47,628 nt of DNA from CAYRGG01 sp964423745 (GCA_964423745.1 CAYRGG010000028.1:1-47628), one strand, 5' to 3'; numbered from the stretch's first letter, positions 26,539 through 35,557 are shown. The notes: a model not told the origin generated them from the sequence alone. Numbers and translations: made by a program.

Positions 26539-26752
26539 GACTATGTTCTTTAACGGGTTGACGCTGACTCGATGAGTTATTTACTTTTGTACTATTTTTT
26601 TCTGAAGATTGTGGCGCTGCTTTAGGCGTTGCTGAAACAGTGAGCTGATCGGTGCTAGCTTGGCGGTCACGTAATGTTCGCAGGACTCGGCATCCGGCAA
26701 TCCATTCATCCCATTGCTCATCGCTTAATGCGTCTAAATTAACACCTGACAT
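26525..26752 (-). CDS. Small hypothetical protein (75 aa)
   Basis: Begins MSGVNLDALSDEQWDEWIAG, an acidic helix of the kind seen in short bacterial proteins. It continues VLRTLRDRQAS and then a Ser/Thr/Lys-rich tail. A GCAGG motif lies about 10 bases upstream of the ATG. No family recognised. It could be transcribed with the 57-residue ORF about 90 bp upstream. Confidence 0.45.
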   Translation of the reverse strand: MSGVNLDALSDEQWDEWIAGCRVLRTLRDRQASTDQLTVSATPKAAPQSSEKNSTKVNNSSSQRQPVKEHSPNRD

Positions 26753-26842
26753 GAAGATATACCTGCCATGATTATCGATGACTGGTTTTAATACAAAGAC
26801 CGATAGACCGATAGGTAGATAAATATCAGAATAGATCAGGCT

Positions 26843-27016
26843 TTAAAGATGGATCACTTGTGGATCGCGTCGTTGATATTCATGTACAGCTTTACGTAAT
26901 CCTTCTTCAAAGCGTCTTACTTCTAACTCGCGCTCTATCTTTGAGACTAATCTGCGTAACTCATCCAGACACATACCGGTTAAGTCGATATCGTTTCTGC
27001 GCATTACTGAAGCCAT
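26843..27016 (-). CDS. Small helical protein (57 aa), coiled-coil-like
   Basis: ATG at 27016, preceded by AAAGGG at good spacing, gives MASVMRRNDIDLTGMCLDEL then RRLVSKIERELEVRRFEEGL. Strong heptad-like helices point to a small dimerising protein, loosely like the N-terminal oligomerisation helices of H-NS-type proteins, but without the DNA-binding motif. A longer frame from 27046 exists but has no ribosome site. Function unknown. Confidence 0.5.
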   Translation of the reverse strand: MASVMRRNDIDLTGMCLDELRRLVSKIERELEVRRFEEGLRKAVHEYQRRDPQVIHL

Positions 27017-27346
27017 TGAAAAACCCTTTATGTGATTGGTGACCACTGACTTGCTTAATAATTGTTATGGTAAAGAAAGTCTAAACAACAACTTTTGTGG
27101 AAAATTATACTTTTTGATACAAAAGACGATACAAGGCGAGGCATTTTTTTGATAAAAATCTGATTTTATACATTCGTATGATCAGACGATAATTTTACAG
27201 ATACGCGCCAGCATGACAAGTTTAAATTTTTAATACACACCATGTCATATTACTTATTAGAAGAATTGAATACATTTTCGACAAACAGCAATTTATCAAA
27301 GGTATTTGATAAGCTTTAATAGTAATAGTAAACATTCCAATAGTGA
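27017..27346. other. AT-rich intergenic region, no gene seen
   Basis: About 330 very AT-rich bases between the leftward small ORFs and the rightward lipoprotein-like gene, presumably holding divergent promoters. No hairpin, repeat or RNA gene was recognised. Confidence 0.35.
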
Positions 27347-28039
27347 ATGCTGATTGAGCTTACAAAACATTATAGGAAACACTTTCTAAAAATGCACACT
27401 TTGAAAGATTTTTTTTCTCAAAACCACACAGGTTGTGTCACGTCGCAAGTCGTTTTTTGGAGTGGCAAAACTATTCAGTTTGGGTTAGCGCTCACTTTAT
27501 TGGTTTTCTTCTATGGTTGTGAAAGTTTTATAAAGCGCGATGTCGACTCGCCTTTTTACAAAGTGCCCAGTGGCTCAACGCTAATCTTACATAGCAGTGA
27601 TGTAGCAATTCCTGCTAATCGCTTAAAAATCTATCTTCAGAATGGAAATCTAGGTTATGGCACCAATCGGTATTATCCCTTCTGTAAGTTTGAACTCAGA
27701 CAAGCTAAAAAACAGTCCCAATTAATAACGCCTGATCGGTTTATCATTACTCGCACGCGCCGTGTTGTCGATTATTTTGTGGGTCTAAATCTTGACAGTC
27801 AGCATCTTTTTGCCAGCATTAGTTTGAAAAGTTCAAACAATGGAAAACCAAGTCCAAGGATTTATGGAACGCAAATGGATTTACGTTCCGCCAACCAGCC
27901 CCAGGTTTTTCGTTTGACTTGTGGTCACTTGCAAGATCCCAATATAACAGCTCGCCACTTGAGCATTAATCAGATCCGTGAGGCTTTGGGCGCTGTGTTC
28001 ACACTACAGTTGGCGCCTGAACAAATAACCCAAGAGTAG
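27347..28039 (+). CDS. Putative lipoprotein of unknown function
   Basis: Up to 230 residues. A hydrophobic segment (about 45-57, LALTLLVFFYGC) ends in a candidate lipobox Cys, so the true start is probably downstream of 27347, at one of the internal Met or Val codons (for example ATG 27392). The mature part has FYKVPSGSTLILHSSDVAIP and YGTNRYYPFCKFELRQAK, compatible with a beta-rich envelope domain. I do not recognise the family. It ends just before an inverted-repeat element. Confidence 0.55.
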   Translation: MLIELTKHYRKHFLKMHTLKDFFSQNHTGCVTSQVVFWSGKTIQFGLALTLLVFFYGCESFIKRDVDSPFYKVPSGSTLILHSSDVAIPANRLKIYLQNGNLGYGTNRYYPFCKFELRQAKKQSQLITPDRFIITRTRRVVDYFVGLNLDSQHLFASISLKSSNNGKPSPRIYGTQMDLRSANQPQVFRLTCGHLQDPNITARHLSINQIREALGAVFTLQLAPEQITQE

Positions 28040-28042
28040 GGT

Positions 28043-28193
28043 CTTAGAAGCTGTTTCAAAAACTCGCATAGGTTCGCTGAATCAAGGCGCAGTGCCTTCG
28101 AGCAGCGCAGTTTACAGGTGGTAAATGAGCAGCGGAGAAAGTGCTATAACGCCGAGTCAGCGGACATGAGCCGGTTTTGAAACAGCTTCTTAG
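28043..28193. repeat. Inverted-repeat element, complete copy (about 151 bp)
   Basis: The ends are near-perfect inverted repeats: CTTAGAAGCTGTTTCAAAA (28043-28061) and the complement of 28175-28193 (CTAAGAAGCTGTTTCAAAA). Weaker complementarity extends about 20 bases further inward. The right end covers the TAA stop codon of the leftward dgcA gene. A 74-base right-hand portion recurs at 30339-30412. It resembles a MITE/REP-type element and may act as a terminator for dgcA. Confidence 0.75.
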
Positions 28194-29260
28194 GTTGATC
28201 GCCGAATGCCTAATCCAGGTGCGTCAGTGGTGCGAAGAAATCCGTTTTCCAGAATAAAACCACCTGTTACAACATCTTGGGCTAAGTCAAAGCTACCATC
28301 TAGGTCGAGATAATGGGTTGCCGGGGAAGCCAAAGCACCATGCAGGGCTGCGCTGATGCTGATGATGCTCTCGTCCATACAACCCCACATCAATTTAACG
28401 CCAGCCGTTTGTGCAAACTCTGCAATACGTAACGCGGGTCGTAAGCCACCGCACTTCATCAATTTGATATTAAAAATCCCGTAGGGACGGGGTGGCATGA
28501 CTAACTGCAAAGCGTCACTTTCTGTGAGTAAACTTTCGTCAGCCGCCAGTTGCTTGCGTTGGGTTTCGGGAAGAGCGCGTAGGCTATGGGTTTGCGTGGT
28601 GGATAAAGGTTGTTCTATAAGTTCGATATCCAGGGTAGTGGTATGATTTAGAAAGTACAACAAGTCATCCCGACTATAGCCTTGGTTTGCGTCTACCCGT
28701 AATTTAATGCCGGATCCAGAACACGCACGCAAACGCTGTAGCCGTAGGATATCGGTTTCTAAATCATGCCCCAGTTTCACCTTAAGACACCGAAAGCCAC
28801 GGCCTATGTATTCCTGCGCTTCCGCCACCGTTTCCCCAGGGGATTTAATACCAATGGTGATGGAGGTGGGCAGGCTAGTATGGGCGCGACCCAGCAAAGT
28901 TACTAAAGGAACATCCAGCTGTTGTGCCAGCAAATCGTGCAACGCCATATCCACGGCAGCCCGGGCAGCCGGTGTTGTTGGCAGCCGCTCGGCCAGTTCC
29001 CGGCAAAGGGCGGGAAGTTCCCGCACATCCCCACCTCGTAACCAATCTAGCGCGGATTCTTCTAGGGCGGATTGACAGGTTTGATTGTTTTCACCGGTGA
29101 CATAAGGTTCTGGTGAAGCGGCTCCAACACCCACCAGGCCCTTGTCAGTGGTCAGTTCCACAATAACATTGTCAACGGCATCGATGGCTCGGAAGGCGAT
29201 AACATAGGGACGGCGTAACGGAAAATGCTCGACACGGCTGCTGATTGCAGTGATTTTCAC
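28190..29260 (-). CDS. dgcA: N-acetyl-D-glutamate racemase DgcA (enolase-superfamily dipeptide-epimerase fold)
   Basis: 356 residues of the muconate-lactonizing/mandelate-racemase group: KVKLGHD with catalytic Lys (KxK), metal ligands in RVDANQ, IEQPL and ADESL, and the second catalytic Lys in FNIKLMKCGG. The fold also includes dipeptide epimerases. Direct coupling to a DUF1611 gene (4-bp ATGA overlap) matches the described dgcN-dgcA pair, in which D-glutamate is acetylated and then racemised to the L form for catabolism. Start chosen at the overlap. The stop codon lies inside the adjoining repeat element. Confidence 0.75.
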   Translation of the reverse strand: MKITAISSRVEHFPLRRPYVIAFRAIDAVDNVIVELTTDKGLVGVGAASPEPYVTGENNQTCQSALEESALDWLRGGDVRELPALCRELAERLPTTPAARAAVDMALHDLLAQQLDVPLVTLLGRAHTSLPTSITIGIKSPGETVAEAQEYIGRGFRCLKVKLGHDLETDILRLQRLRACSGSGIKLRVDANQGYSRDDLLYFLNHTTTLDIELIEQPLSTTQTHSLRALPETQRKQLAADESLLTESDALQLVMPPRPYGIFNIKLMKCGGLRPALRIAEFAQTAGVKLMWGCMDESIISISAALHGALASPATHYLDLDGSFDLAQDVVTGGFILENGFLRTTDAPGLGIRRST

Positions 29261-30324
29261 GCCCGCTCGCCTTGTATAAACTGACGCACCCTCTCGACTA
29301 ACGGGTCAAGGGACTCCTGCAATGGGCAAAGCACGGGAATGCCTAAACGCTCTTGAAGACCCTGTCTATACCGGGTTAATTGTGCGCTGTCGAGACCCTG
29401 AGGGTGCAGGGTGATCGCTAAGGTGCGGGCGCCATAGAGCTCGATAAGGGCGATTTCCTTTTCCAGAGGAGGAATACGCAAGCCTAGGGATTCATAGCCC
29501 TCAAAGAACTGACGTCCCGGTGCATGCTGCAAAATAACCCCTTGGGCGCCTGCCGATACTAAAAACTCTGCACCACAAGGACCACTAGGATTGCGTAAAG
29601 ACGACTGCCCTTCAATAATCATAACATCAGGCCGTTGTTCTTGATCGCAGGATAGGATGGCATGTTCCAATTCACCGCTCACATAGTCGTTGATCACGGC
29701 ATCCAGCACAAAACCATAATGCCCGCCCTGCAGCCAGCCGGTCTGGCCTGTGTAAATCATCTCTGCGCGAACCCCCGCGCCGTTGAGGGTTTCCACCAAT
29801 AGCCGGGCAGTGGTCCGTTTGCCGATGGCGCAATCCATACCAAGCACCGCGATGCGTGGCGCCCGTACTTTAGCGATGGCGCCGGTCCAAAAGTGTAGTT
29901 GCTGTTTAGGTTTAGGTTTACGCAAATCAATGCTGTGTAAACCCCGTCGTTGTAGTTCCGCAACAATTTCCACCTGGTCAGCGATATGGTCATGCAGGCC
30001 ATTGACTAAAGAAAGCCCAGCTCGTGCTCCCTCCAGCAACAACTCCCGTAATTCGCTGGTAAAGCGACCACCATGGGTAGCAATGCCGACGATGCAGTAG
30101 CTAGGTGGCTCAACACAGCTGGCCAAGGCTGCTTTAAGAGAAGGTACGATGGGGACAGCTCGGTGTATGCCATCCAGAAGTGTGCCAGCGTCTTGTCCTG
30201 CTGAAGTGGGATCCACCACCGCCAATACGCGAAATCGGTCGCTGCCCCTAACGAGACCGTGGGCAACCTTACCGTTGGGAGACTGATAACAGCCATTGGC
30301 AAGTACAATTGCTGGGGTTAACAT
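29257..30324 (-). CDS. dgcN: D-glutamate N-acetyltransferase DgcN (DUF1611)
   Basis: About 355 residues from ATG 30324 (MLTPAIVLANGCYQSPNGKV); a GTG at 30336 would add four residues. A Rossmann-like N-terminal domain is followed by a P-loop-type core, AVLGMDCAIGKRTTARLL (about 160-178). Next come MIYTGQTGWLQGG, IIEGQSSLRNPSGP and QHAPGR, typical of the DUF1611 family. Together with the overlapping racemase gene this forms the D-glutamate pathway described in marine proteobacteria and haloarchaea. A partial repeat element lies just upstream. Confidence 0.75.
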   Translation of the reverse strand: MLTPAIVLANGCYQSPNGKVAHGLVRGSDRFRVLAVVDPTSAGQDAGTLLDGIHRAVPIVPSLKAALASCVEPPSYCIVGIATHGGRFTSELRELLLEGARAGLSLVNGLHDHIADQVEIVAELQRRGLHSIDLRKPKPKQQLHFWTGAIAKVRAPRIAVLGMDCAIGKRTTARLLVETLNGAGVRAEMIYTGQTGWLQGGHYGFVLDAVINDYVSGELEHAILSCDQEQRPDVMIIEGQSSLRNPSGPCGAEFLVSAGAQGVILQHAPGRQFFEGYESLGLRIPPLEKEIALIELYGARTLAITLHPQGLDSAQLTRYRQGLQERLGIPVLCPLQESLDPLVERVRQFIQGERA

Positions 30325-30338
30325 GAAGTTAGTCACAA

Positions 30339-30412
30339 GGTAAATGAGCAGTGGAGAAGGTGCTGTAACGCTTAAGTCACGGACATGAGGCGGTTTTGAA
30401 ACAGCTTCTTAG
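30339..30412. repeat. Partial copy of the inverted-repeat element (74 bp)
   Basis: Aligns without gaps to 28120-28193 with roughly ten mismatches, and ends in the same TTTTGAAACAGCTTCTTAG. It lacks the left inverted repeat. Its right end contains the TAA stop of the leftward CHAD gene (30409-30411), the same placement as the first copy at dgcA. Confidence 0.75.
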
Positions 30413-31440
30413 TGAATAACGGCGGATTTGTCCCACCAAGGATGGCCTGCATGGTTAAATTCTTCCCAACGGTCATTAAATGAGTTTTTAATTTCATAGT
30501 ATTGTCGAACGCGCCAGCCTACTAAACCCCCGCTGTACTGTAAAACCTCGGGATCCGACTCCTCGGCTAGCAGTGTTTCCAGCAACTGCTGCATGACGGC
30601 GACATCATTTAATGTGCCCAGTAAATCCTGGAGTCTTTTCATGCGACTGATAAAGTTATCCATACCTTTAAAGAGAGGCGCAAAAAACTCAGCGGCATAG
30701 CGTAACTTTTTACACTCAATACGCAACTGATGCAGTTCTGGGGGTGAATCCTGGTCAACTTTATTGCCGATCTTTAACACACGGCGTTCTTGTTTATCTA
30801 AAATTTTTTGTGCGCTAGGCACCACGTTAGCCAGCAGATGCTTGCGTTGTACCTCGCTTAAGGTGTCTTCCTCTAACCACCCTTGGGAGGTCAACCAGTT
30901 GCCAAAAGCGCTTTTAAAATGGCTATAGTCTTTGCTATCGAGCATGCTGCGAACCTGTTTATAAGCCATTTTGCGTTTGGCTTGCGCCAGTGATGCGAGT
31001 TTATCCTGACCTGGTAAGGGTAGTTTATCGGCAGCGGCGTCTAAGCCTTCTTCTATAAAGACATCTAAATCCCGGGCCGGCCCCAGTTGATTGGCTAAGT
31101 TGCGCATGTCTTGCGACCAAGGATCGGTGATAGAGCGCGGAATGACAAACCGAAAAGTCTTAAGGGCCGAGCGCATACGACGAAAGGAAACGCGCATTTG
31201 ATGAACCCCTTCGGTGTTTTCGTAAGAGCGGGCTGTTTTTTCCCATCTTTTTAAATAAGCAAAGTTTTGCTGCAAAATAGCGCCAAAGGTCTCGTTGAGG
31301 GTTTGTTGAGCGTTAACCGGTGCTGTTTTTTTCTTTGTTTGTTTTGCCATGGTAAGGAGTTCTGTGTGGTTCAATAATGTAATCTTTGTACTAAAGGGAG
31401 CGTAAGTTTGAAAATTTTTTTGTTCTTTTTGTTGTAACAA
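30409..31440 (-). CDS. CHAD domain protein
   Basis: 343 residues, with a likelier start about 30 codons in (ATG 31350, MAKQTKKKTAPVNAQQTLNE). The CHAD domain (conserved histidine alpha-helical) is clear: VHQMRVSFRRMRSALKTFR early and LHQLRIECKKLRYAAEFF late, each with the conserved His and basic residues that bind polyphosphate. It is all helical, with no transmembrane segment. CHAD proteins associate with polyphosphate granules. Not fused here to a CYTH (triphosphatase) domain, nor next to a ppk gene. Confidence 0.8.
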   Translation of the reverse strand: MLQQKEQKNFQTYAPFSTKITLLNHTELLTMAKQTKKKTAPVNAQQTLNETFGAILQQNFAYLKRWEKTARSYENTEGVHQMRVSFRRMRSALKTFRFVIPRSITDPWSQDMRNLANQLGPARDLDVFIEEGLDAAADKLPLPGQDKLASLAQAKRKMAYKQVRSMLDSKDYSHFKSAFGNWLTSQGWLEEDTLSEVQRKHLLANVVPSAQKILDKQERRVLKIGNKVDQDSPPELHQLRIECKKLRYAAEFFAPLFKGMDNFISRMKRLQDLLGTLNDVAVMQQLLETLLAEESDPEVLQYSGGLVGWRVRQYYEIKNSFNDRWEEFNHAGHPWWDKSAVIH

Positions 31441-31581
31441 CTGTTAAAACATCTAAAGACGACGACTAATATTAAAGAGCTTTAGTGCAGAACGCCATGT
31501 TATTTCAGCAGTCGGTAATCGGTATGGAATTTGGCGGCGTTCAGACAGATCGCTGTTGTCTTAGCTAAAATTGGGACCACT

Positions 31582-33876
31582 ATGGGAGAGAAAAATAATC
31601 AAGGGGCAAACTTATCAGCGTTAGCCCTTCAATATCACCGGGGTGATACACCCGGAAAACTAGCAATTATGGCCACTAAACCCCTAGCCACACAGCGGGA
31701 TTTGGCGCTTGCCTATTCCCCTGGGGTGGCGGCTGCTTGTGAGGCCATTGTAGATGATGTTCGGCAGGCAGCCAACCTTACCGCCCGGAGTAATTTAGTC
31801 GCCGTGGTCAGCAATGGCACAGCCGTGCTGGGTTTGGGCAATATCGGCCCGTTGGCCGCTAAACCCGTGATGGAGGGTAAAGCGGTTTTATTCAAAAAAT
31901 TTTCCAATATCGATGTGTTTGATATTGAGATCGATGAACTTAATCCCGATGAGTTTATTAAAACTGTTGCCCGTCTAGAACCCACCTTCGGCGGTATTAA
32001 TTTAGAAGACATTAAAGCGCCGGAATGCTTTTTGATTGAACAAACCCTGCGGGAACGCATGCAAATTCCAGTTTTTCACGACGATCAGCATGGCACAGCC
32101 ATCATTGTTGGGGCTGCTGTACTGAATGGGTTGCGTTTAGTGGGGAAAGATATTGCCAATGTCAAACTGGTTACCTCGGGGGCGGGCGCAGCGGCGCTGG
32201 CCTGTCTAAACCTGCTCATCAATCTGGGTTTATCCCGTGAGCATATTATCGTGACCGATCGGTTGGGAGTGGTATACAAAGGCCGTTACGAGGAAATGGA
32301 CACCTGGAAAGCGGCTTTTGCTCAAGACACTCAAGCTCGCACCTTAGAAGAGGCTATCGAAGGCGCTGATATTTTTCTCGGTCTGTCCGTGGGCGGTGTG
32401 CTCAAACCTGAGATGGTTCAACGTATGGCCCCCAGACCGCTGGTTCTGGCGTTAGCTAATCCTTATCCTGAAATCTTGCCTGAAGATGTCAAAGCGGTAA
32501 GGCCCGATGCGATTATCGCCACGGGGCGTTCGGACTATCCCAATCAGGTCAATAATGTTTTGTGCTTTCCCTATATTTTCCGCGGCGCTTTGGATGTAGG
32601 CGCCACCACTATCAATGAAAACATGCAGCTAGCCTGTGTCCAGGCATTAGCGGATCTCGCCATGGCCGAACCGTCGGAATTGGTGCTTAAGGCCTATGGC
32701 ACCGAGACCATGGGTTTTGGACCGGACTATTTGATTCCAAAACCCTTCGATCCGCGGCTTATTCTGCAGATCGCTCCAGCCGTGGCGCGAGCCGCTATGG
32801 CCAGTGGCGTCGCAACCCGACCCATCGCAGATTTTGAGGGTTATATCCAACGCCTGAATCAGTTTGTGTTTCGTTCAGGGTTAGTCATGAAGCCCGTGTT
32901 TGCGATGGCAAAGCAGTATCCCAAACGGCTTGTTTACGCAGAGGGTGAAGAACGGCGAGTATTACAAGCAGTGCAACAGGTTATCGACGAGGGCATGGTG
33001 CGTCCCATTCTGGTGGGTCGCCCTGATGTCATCGAAACCCGCCGTCATGAATTGGGGCTGCGCATGCAGCCGGAGAAGGACTATGAGCTCATCAATATCT
33101 TACAGGATGATCGATTCCAGGATTATTGGCAGATCTATCATCAGTTAACAAAACGCAAAGGCGTCATCCTTGAGGAAGCCAAAACTGTGGTGCGCACCAA
33201 TGCTTCGGTGGTAGCGGCATTGGCCGTGCTGCGGGGTGACGCCGACGCCATGCTATGCGGTGTTGTAGGCCGTTTCACGCGACATTTACAGGCTGTTTTA
33301 GAGATTATTGGTAAACGCGAAGGGGTTCGGGATTTGTCCACATTGAGTGTATTGATACTAACCCGAGGAACGTTTTTTATCTGTGATTCCCATGTTACCC
33401 CAGACCCAACGGTGGAGGAGGTTGTGGAGATGACGCTGTTGGCTGCCCAAGAGGTAAAAGCCTTTGGTTTTACCCCCAAGGTGGCGTTATTATCCCGTTC
33501 TAATTTTGGTACCCATGATTCACCGTCGTCGCAAAAAATGCGCGAAGCGATTGCTGTTCTTCACCAACGGGCGCCCGATCTAGAAGTGGATGGCGAGATG
33601 CATGCAGATATGGCCTTGTCTGAAGATATTCGTCAGACCACCTTTGCAGATTCCCGTTTAACAGGCCAGGCTAATCTTTTAATCATGCCAAATGTGGATG
33701 CCGCTCACATCGCCTTCAATTTAGTACGCATGTTGGGTGAGGGGGTCTCTGTGGGTCCAATTTTGCTCGGCGCTGCCCGTCCCGTCCATGTGGTGACACA
33801 ATCCATCAGCGTGCGTGGTTTAGTCAATATGAGCGCCATGACCGTGGCTCAGGCGCAAATGGCGGAGCAAAAATGA
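31582..33876 (+). CDS. maeB: NADP-dependent malic enzyme with phosphotransacetylase domain (MaeB)
   Basis: From ATG 31582 the protein is 764 residues (MGEKNNQGANLSALALQYHR); an upstream TTG at 31531 gives 17 unmatched residues. The malic domain has LAYSPGVAAACEAI, HDDQHGTAIIVGAAVLNGL and the NAD(P) fold around VTSGAGAAALACLNLL. A phosphate acetyl/butyryl-transferase-like domain follows from about residue 415 (QYPKRLVYAEGEERRVLQAV), which in MaeB regulates rather than catalyses. It converts malate to pyruvate and CO2. An imperfect 130-bp palindromic repeat begins two bases after the stop. Confidence 0.9.
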   Translation: MGEKNNQGANLSALALQYHRGDTPGKLAIMATKPLATQRDLALAYSPGVAAACEAIVDDVRQAANLTARSNLVAVVSNGTAVLGLGNIGPLAAKPVMEGKAVLFKKFSNIDVFDIEIDELNPDEFIKTVARLEPTFGGINLEDIKAPECFLIEQTLRERMQIPVFHDDQHGTAIIVGAAVLNGLRLVGKDIANVKLVTSGAGAAALACLNLLINLGLSREHIIVTDRLGVVYKGRYEEMDTWKAAFAQDTQARTLEEAIEGADIFLGLSVGGVLKPEMVQRMAPRPLVLALANPYPEILPEDVKAVRPDAIIATGRSDYPNQVNNVLCFPYIFRGALDVGATTINENMQLACVQALADLAMAEPSELVLKAYGTETMGFGPDYLIPKPFDPRLILQIAPAVARAAMASGVATRPIADFEGYIQRLNQFVFRSGLVMKPVFAMAKQYPKRLVYAEGEERRVLQAVQQVIDEGMVRPILVGRPDVIETRRHELGLRMQPEKDYELINILQDDRFQDYWQIYHQLTKRKGVILEEAKTVVRTNASVVAALAVLRGDADAMLCGVVGRFTRHLQAVLEIIGKREGVRDLSTLSVLILTRGTFFICDSHVTPDPTVEEVVEMTLLAAQEVKAFGFTPKVALLSRSNFGTHDSPSSQKMREAIAVLHQRAPDLEVDGEMHADMALSEDIRQTTFADSRLTGQANLLIMPNVDAAHIAFNLVRMLGEGVSVGPILLGAARPVHVVTQSISVRGLVNMSAMTVAQAQMAEQK

Positions 33877-33877
33877 C

Positions 33878-34007
33878 TAAGTAAAACGCCCTAAGTTATC
33901 CGGTGTTATGGAAGGGCCTTCGCCGTTGGGAGACGGCGATGGAGCGTACATGGACGTATTCACAGCGTTCCTGATATAACACCGGATAATTTATAGGCAA
34001 GTACTTA
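33878..34007. repeat. 130-bp palindromic element, copy 1 (MITE/REP-like)
   Basis: Two 32-base arms (33878-33909 and the complement of 33976-34007) are inverted repeats sharing TAAGTA at the tip and TTATCCGGTGTTAT at the inner end. They flank a 66-base core with CCGTTGGGAGACGG. A second copy of identical length lies at 35428-35557. It could fold into a long hairpin and may end maeB transcription. No obvious target-site duplication. Confidence 0.8.
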
Positions 34008-34046
34008 GTACAGCGACAGATTCATTAGCAAAATGGCTGCACTGCT

Positions 34047-34475
34047 ATGGTTGAACAGAGTAAACCTATAACATATCCTCCTCCGTTGTCCCTATCGGCT
34101 TTACTGAGTTTGTTGCGTTTTAACCAAGACGGTTTAATTCCCGCCATTGCCCAGCAGCATGATAGCGGACAGATACTTATGATGGCCTGGATGAATCAGG
34201 AGGCCATTGCAGAAACCTTACACACAAGGCGAGTGTGTTATTGGTCCCGCTCGCGGGGTAAACTTTGGCGTAAGGGGGAATTGTCCGGGCAAATTCAAAT
34301 GCTTCAAGAAATGCGCATCGATTGTGACGGCGATACGCTACTGTTACAGGTGGATCAAACCGGTCCAGCTTGCCATACAGGGCGTCGTAGCTGCTTTTAC
34401 CGGGTAGTGCGTGGCGATCAAGTCGAAATTACTGATGATCCCTTAATTGACCCAAACCATCTCTATGGACGTTGA
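34047..34475 (+). CDS. hisI: Phosphoribosyl-AMP cyclohydrolase HisI
   Basis: 142 residues, ATG start. Family motifs: DSGQILMMAWMNQEAI, YWSRSRGKLWRKGELSG, metal site IDCDGDTLLLQV and Cys residues in GPACHTGRRSCFY. It catalyses the third step of histidine synthesis, opening the adenine ring of PR-AMP. The HisE phosphohydrolase domain is absent, so hisE must be a separate gene. Not near other his genes here. Confidence 0.9.
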   Translation: MVEQSKPITYPPPLSLSALLSLLRFNQDGLIPAIAQQHDSGQILMMAWMNQEAIAETLHTRRVCYWSRSRGKLWRKGELSGQIQMLQEMRIDCDGDTLLLQVDQTGPACHTGRRSCFYRVVRGDQVEITDDPLIDPNHLYGR

Positions 34476-34574
34476 AGTTATAAGGGGTTATGCTCCCTGT
34501 AGATATTATGGTTGCTAAAATAAAAACCCCTTTGACGATAATAAAAAAAGTTCTTCTGAAACATGCTTAATCAA

Positions 34575-35357
34575 TCAATCGAATTCCGAGTCTTTCCAAA
34601 AGCGTACAACGCCAAAGGTCTCCGCGCCCGCTTTTAATGGTTTTTTGGCAAAATTTTCCGCGGCATGAATAACACTAGGTTCATCAAAGCGTAAAAAAGG
34701 ATTTGTGCGGCGCTCTAAATCCAGCTGCGAGGGTAAGCTGGGAAGGTCTTGTTGACGCAGTGCTTGGGTATCCTGTTCACGTTTTAGCAAATCGCTGTTA
34801 TCAGGCTCCACCCATTTGGCAAAGGCGATATTAGCTAAGGTATATTCGTGACCACAATACATTAAGGTATCTCCGGGCAACGCAGCCAGTTTACTCAACG
34901 ACCTATGCATTTGTTCCGGTGTGCCTTCAAATAAACGCCCACAACCTATGCTAAAAAGCGTATCCCCACAGAACAGCATACCCTCGCCATAGTAGGCGAT
35001 ATGATCTAGGGTATGTCCTGGTATCTCCAACACCTGAAAACGAGCGTTAAGTTCTGACAGCGTGACTGTCATGCCCTCGTTGAGGGGATGGGTAATCGTC
35101 CCAATGCGGGGGTTAGCGGGACCGTAAACGGGAAGATCCGGGTAATGGTCTAACAATTGATTTACACCCCCGGTATGATCCCAATGATGATGAGTAATCA
35201 GAATGGCGGTTGGGGTGATAGCTTGGTTTTGCAAGTAATCTAAAACGGGGCGTGCATCCCCCGGATCAACGATAACGGCATTAGCACCATCGGCACTGTG
35301 AATCAACCAAATATAGTTGTCTTTAAAGGCGCTAACCGGTGTCACATCATGCATCAT
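34575..35357 (-). CDS. gloB: Hydroxyacylglutathione hydrolase (glyoxalase II) GloB
   Basis: Starting at ATG 35357, about 260 residues. The metallo-beta-lactamase fold has THHHWDHTGG, binding two metal ions, then PGHTLDHIAYYG, LFCGDTLFSIGCGRLFEGT and the C-terminal CGHEYTLAN and RKR-like (RRTNPFLR) glutathione-binding segment. It hydrolyses S-lactoylglutathione to lactate and glutathione in methylglyoxal detoxification. A frame from 35378 adds a TTG start with seven residues. A palindromic repeat lies just upstream. Confidence 0.9.
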   Translation of the reverse strand: MMHDVTPVSAFKDNYIWLIHSADGANAVIVDPGDARPVLDYLQNQAITPTAILITHHHWDHTGGVNQLLDHYPDLPVYGPANPRIGTITHPLNEGMTVTLSELNARFQVLEIPGHTLDHIAYYGEGMLFCGDTLFSIGCGRLFEGTPEQMHRSLSKLAALPGDTLMYCGHEYTLANIAFAKWVEPDNSDLLKREQDTQALRQQDLPSLPSQLDLERRTNPFLRFDEPSVIHAAENFAKKPLKAGAETFGVVRFWKDSEFD

Positions 35358-35427
35358 GGGGTAACCTTTTTTTGGCAAGGATTGGCATTATAACAAACCT
35401 TGTCTATGGCTGAATTATAACGCTTCA

Positions 35428-35557
35428 TAAGTACCTGGCTGTAAGTTGTCCGGTGTTATAGAAGGACCTTTGCCGTTGGGAGACGGTGATGGAGCGTACA
35501 GGGATGTATTCACCGCGTTCCTGACATAACACCGGATAACTTAGGGCGTTTCACTTA
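35428..35557. repeat. 130-bp palindromic element, copy 2 (MITE/REP-like)
   Basis: Same size and core orientation as the copy at 33878-34007. The arms are at 35428-35459 and 35526-35557. The right arm, read on the complement, matches the left arm of copy 1 at 31 of 32 bases. The left arm here matches copy 1's right arm more loosely. So the outer arms are swapped relative to the core between the copies. It lies between gloB and the rpmH promoter. Confidence 0.8.
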
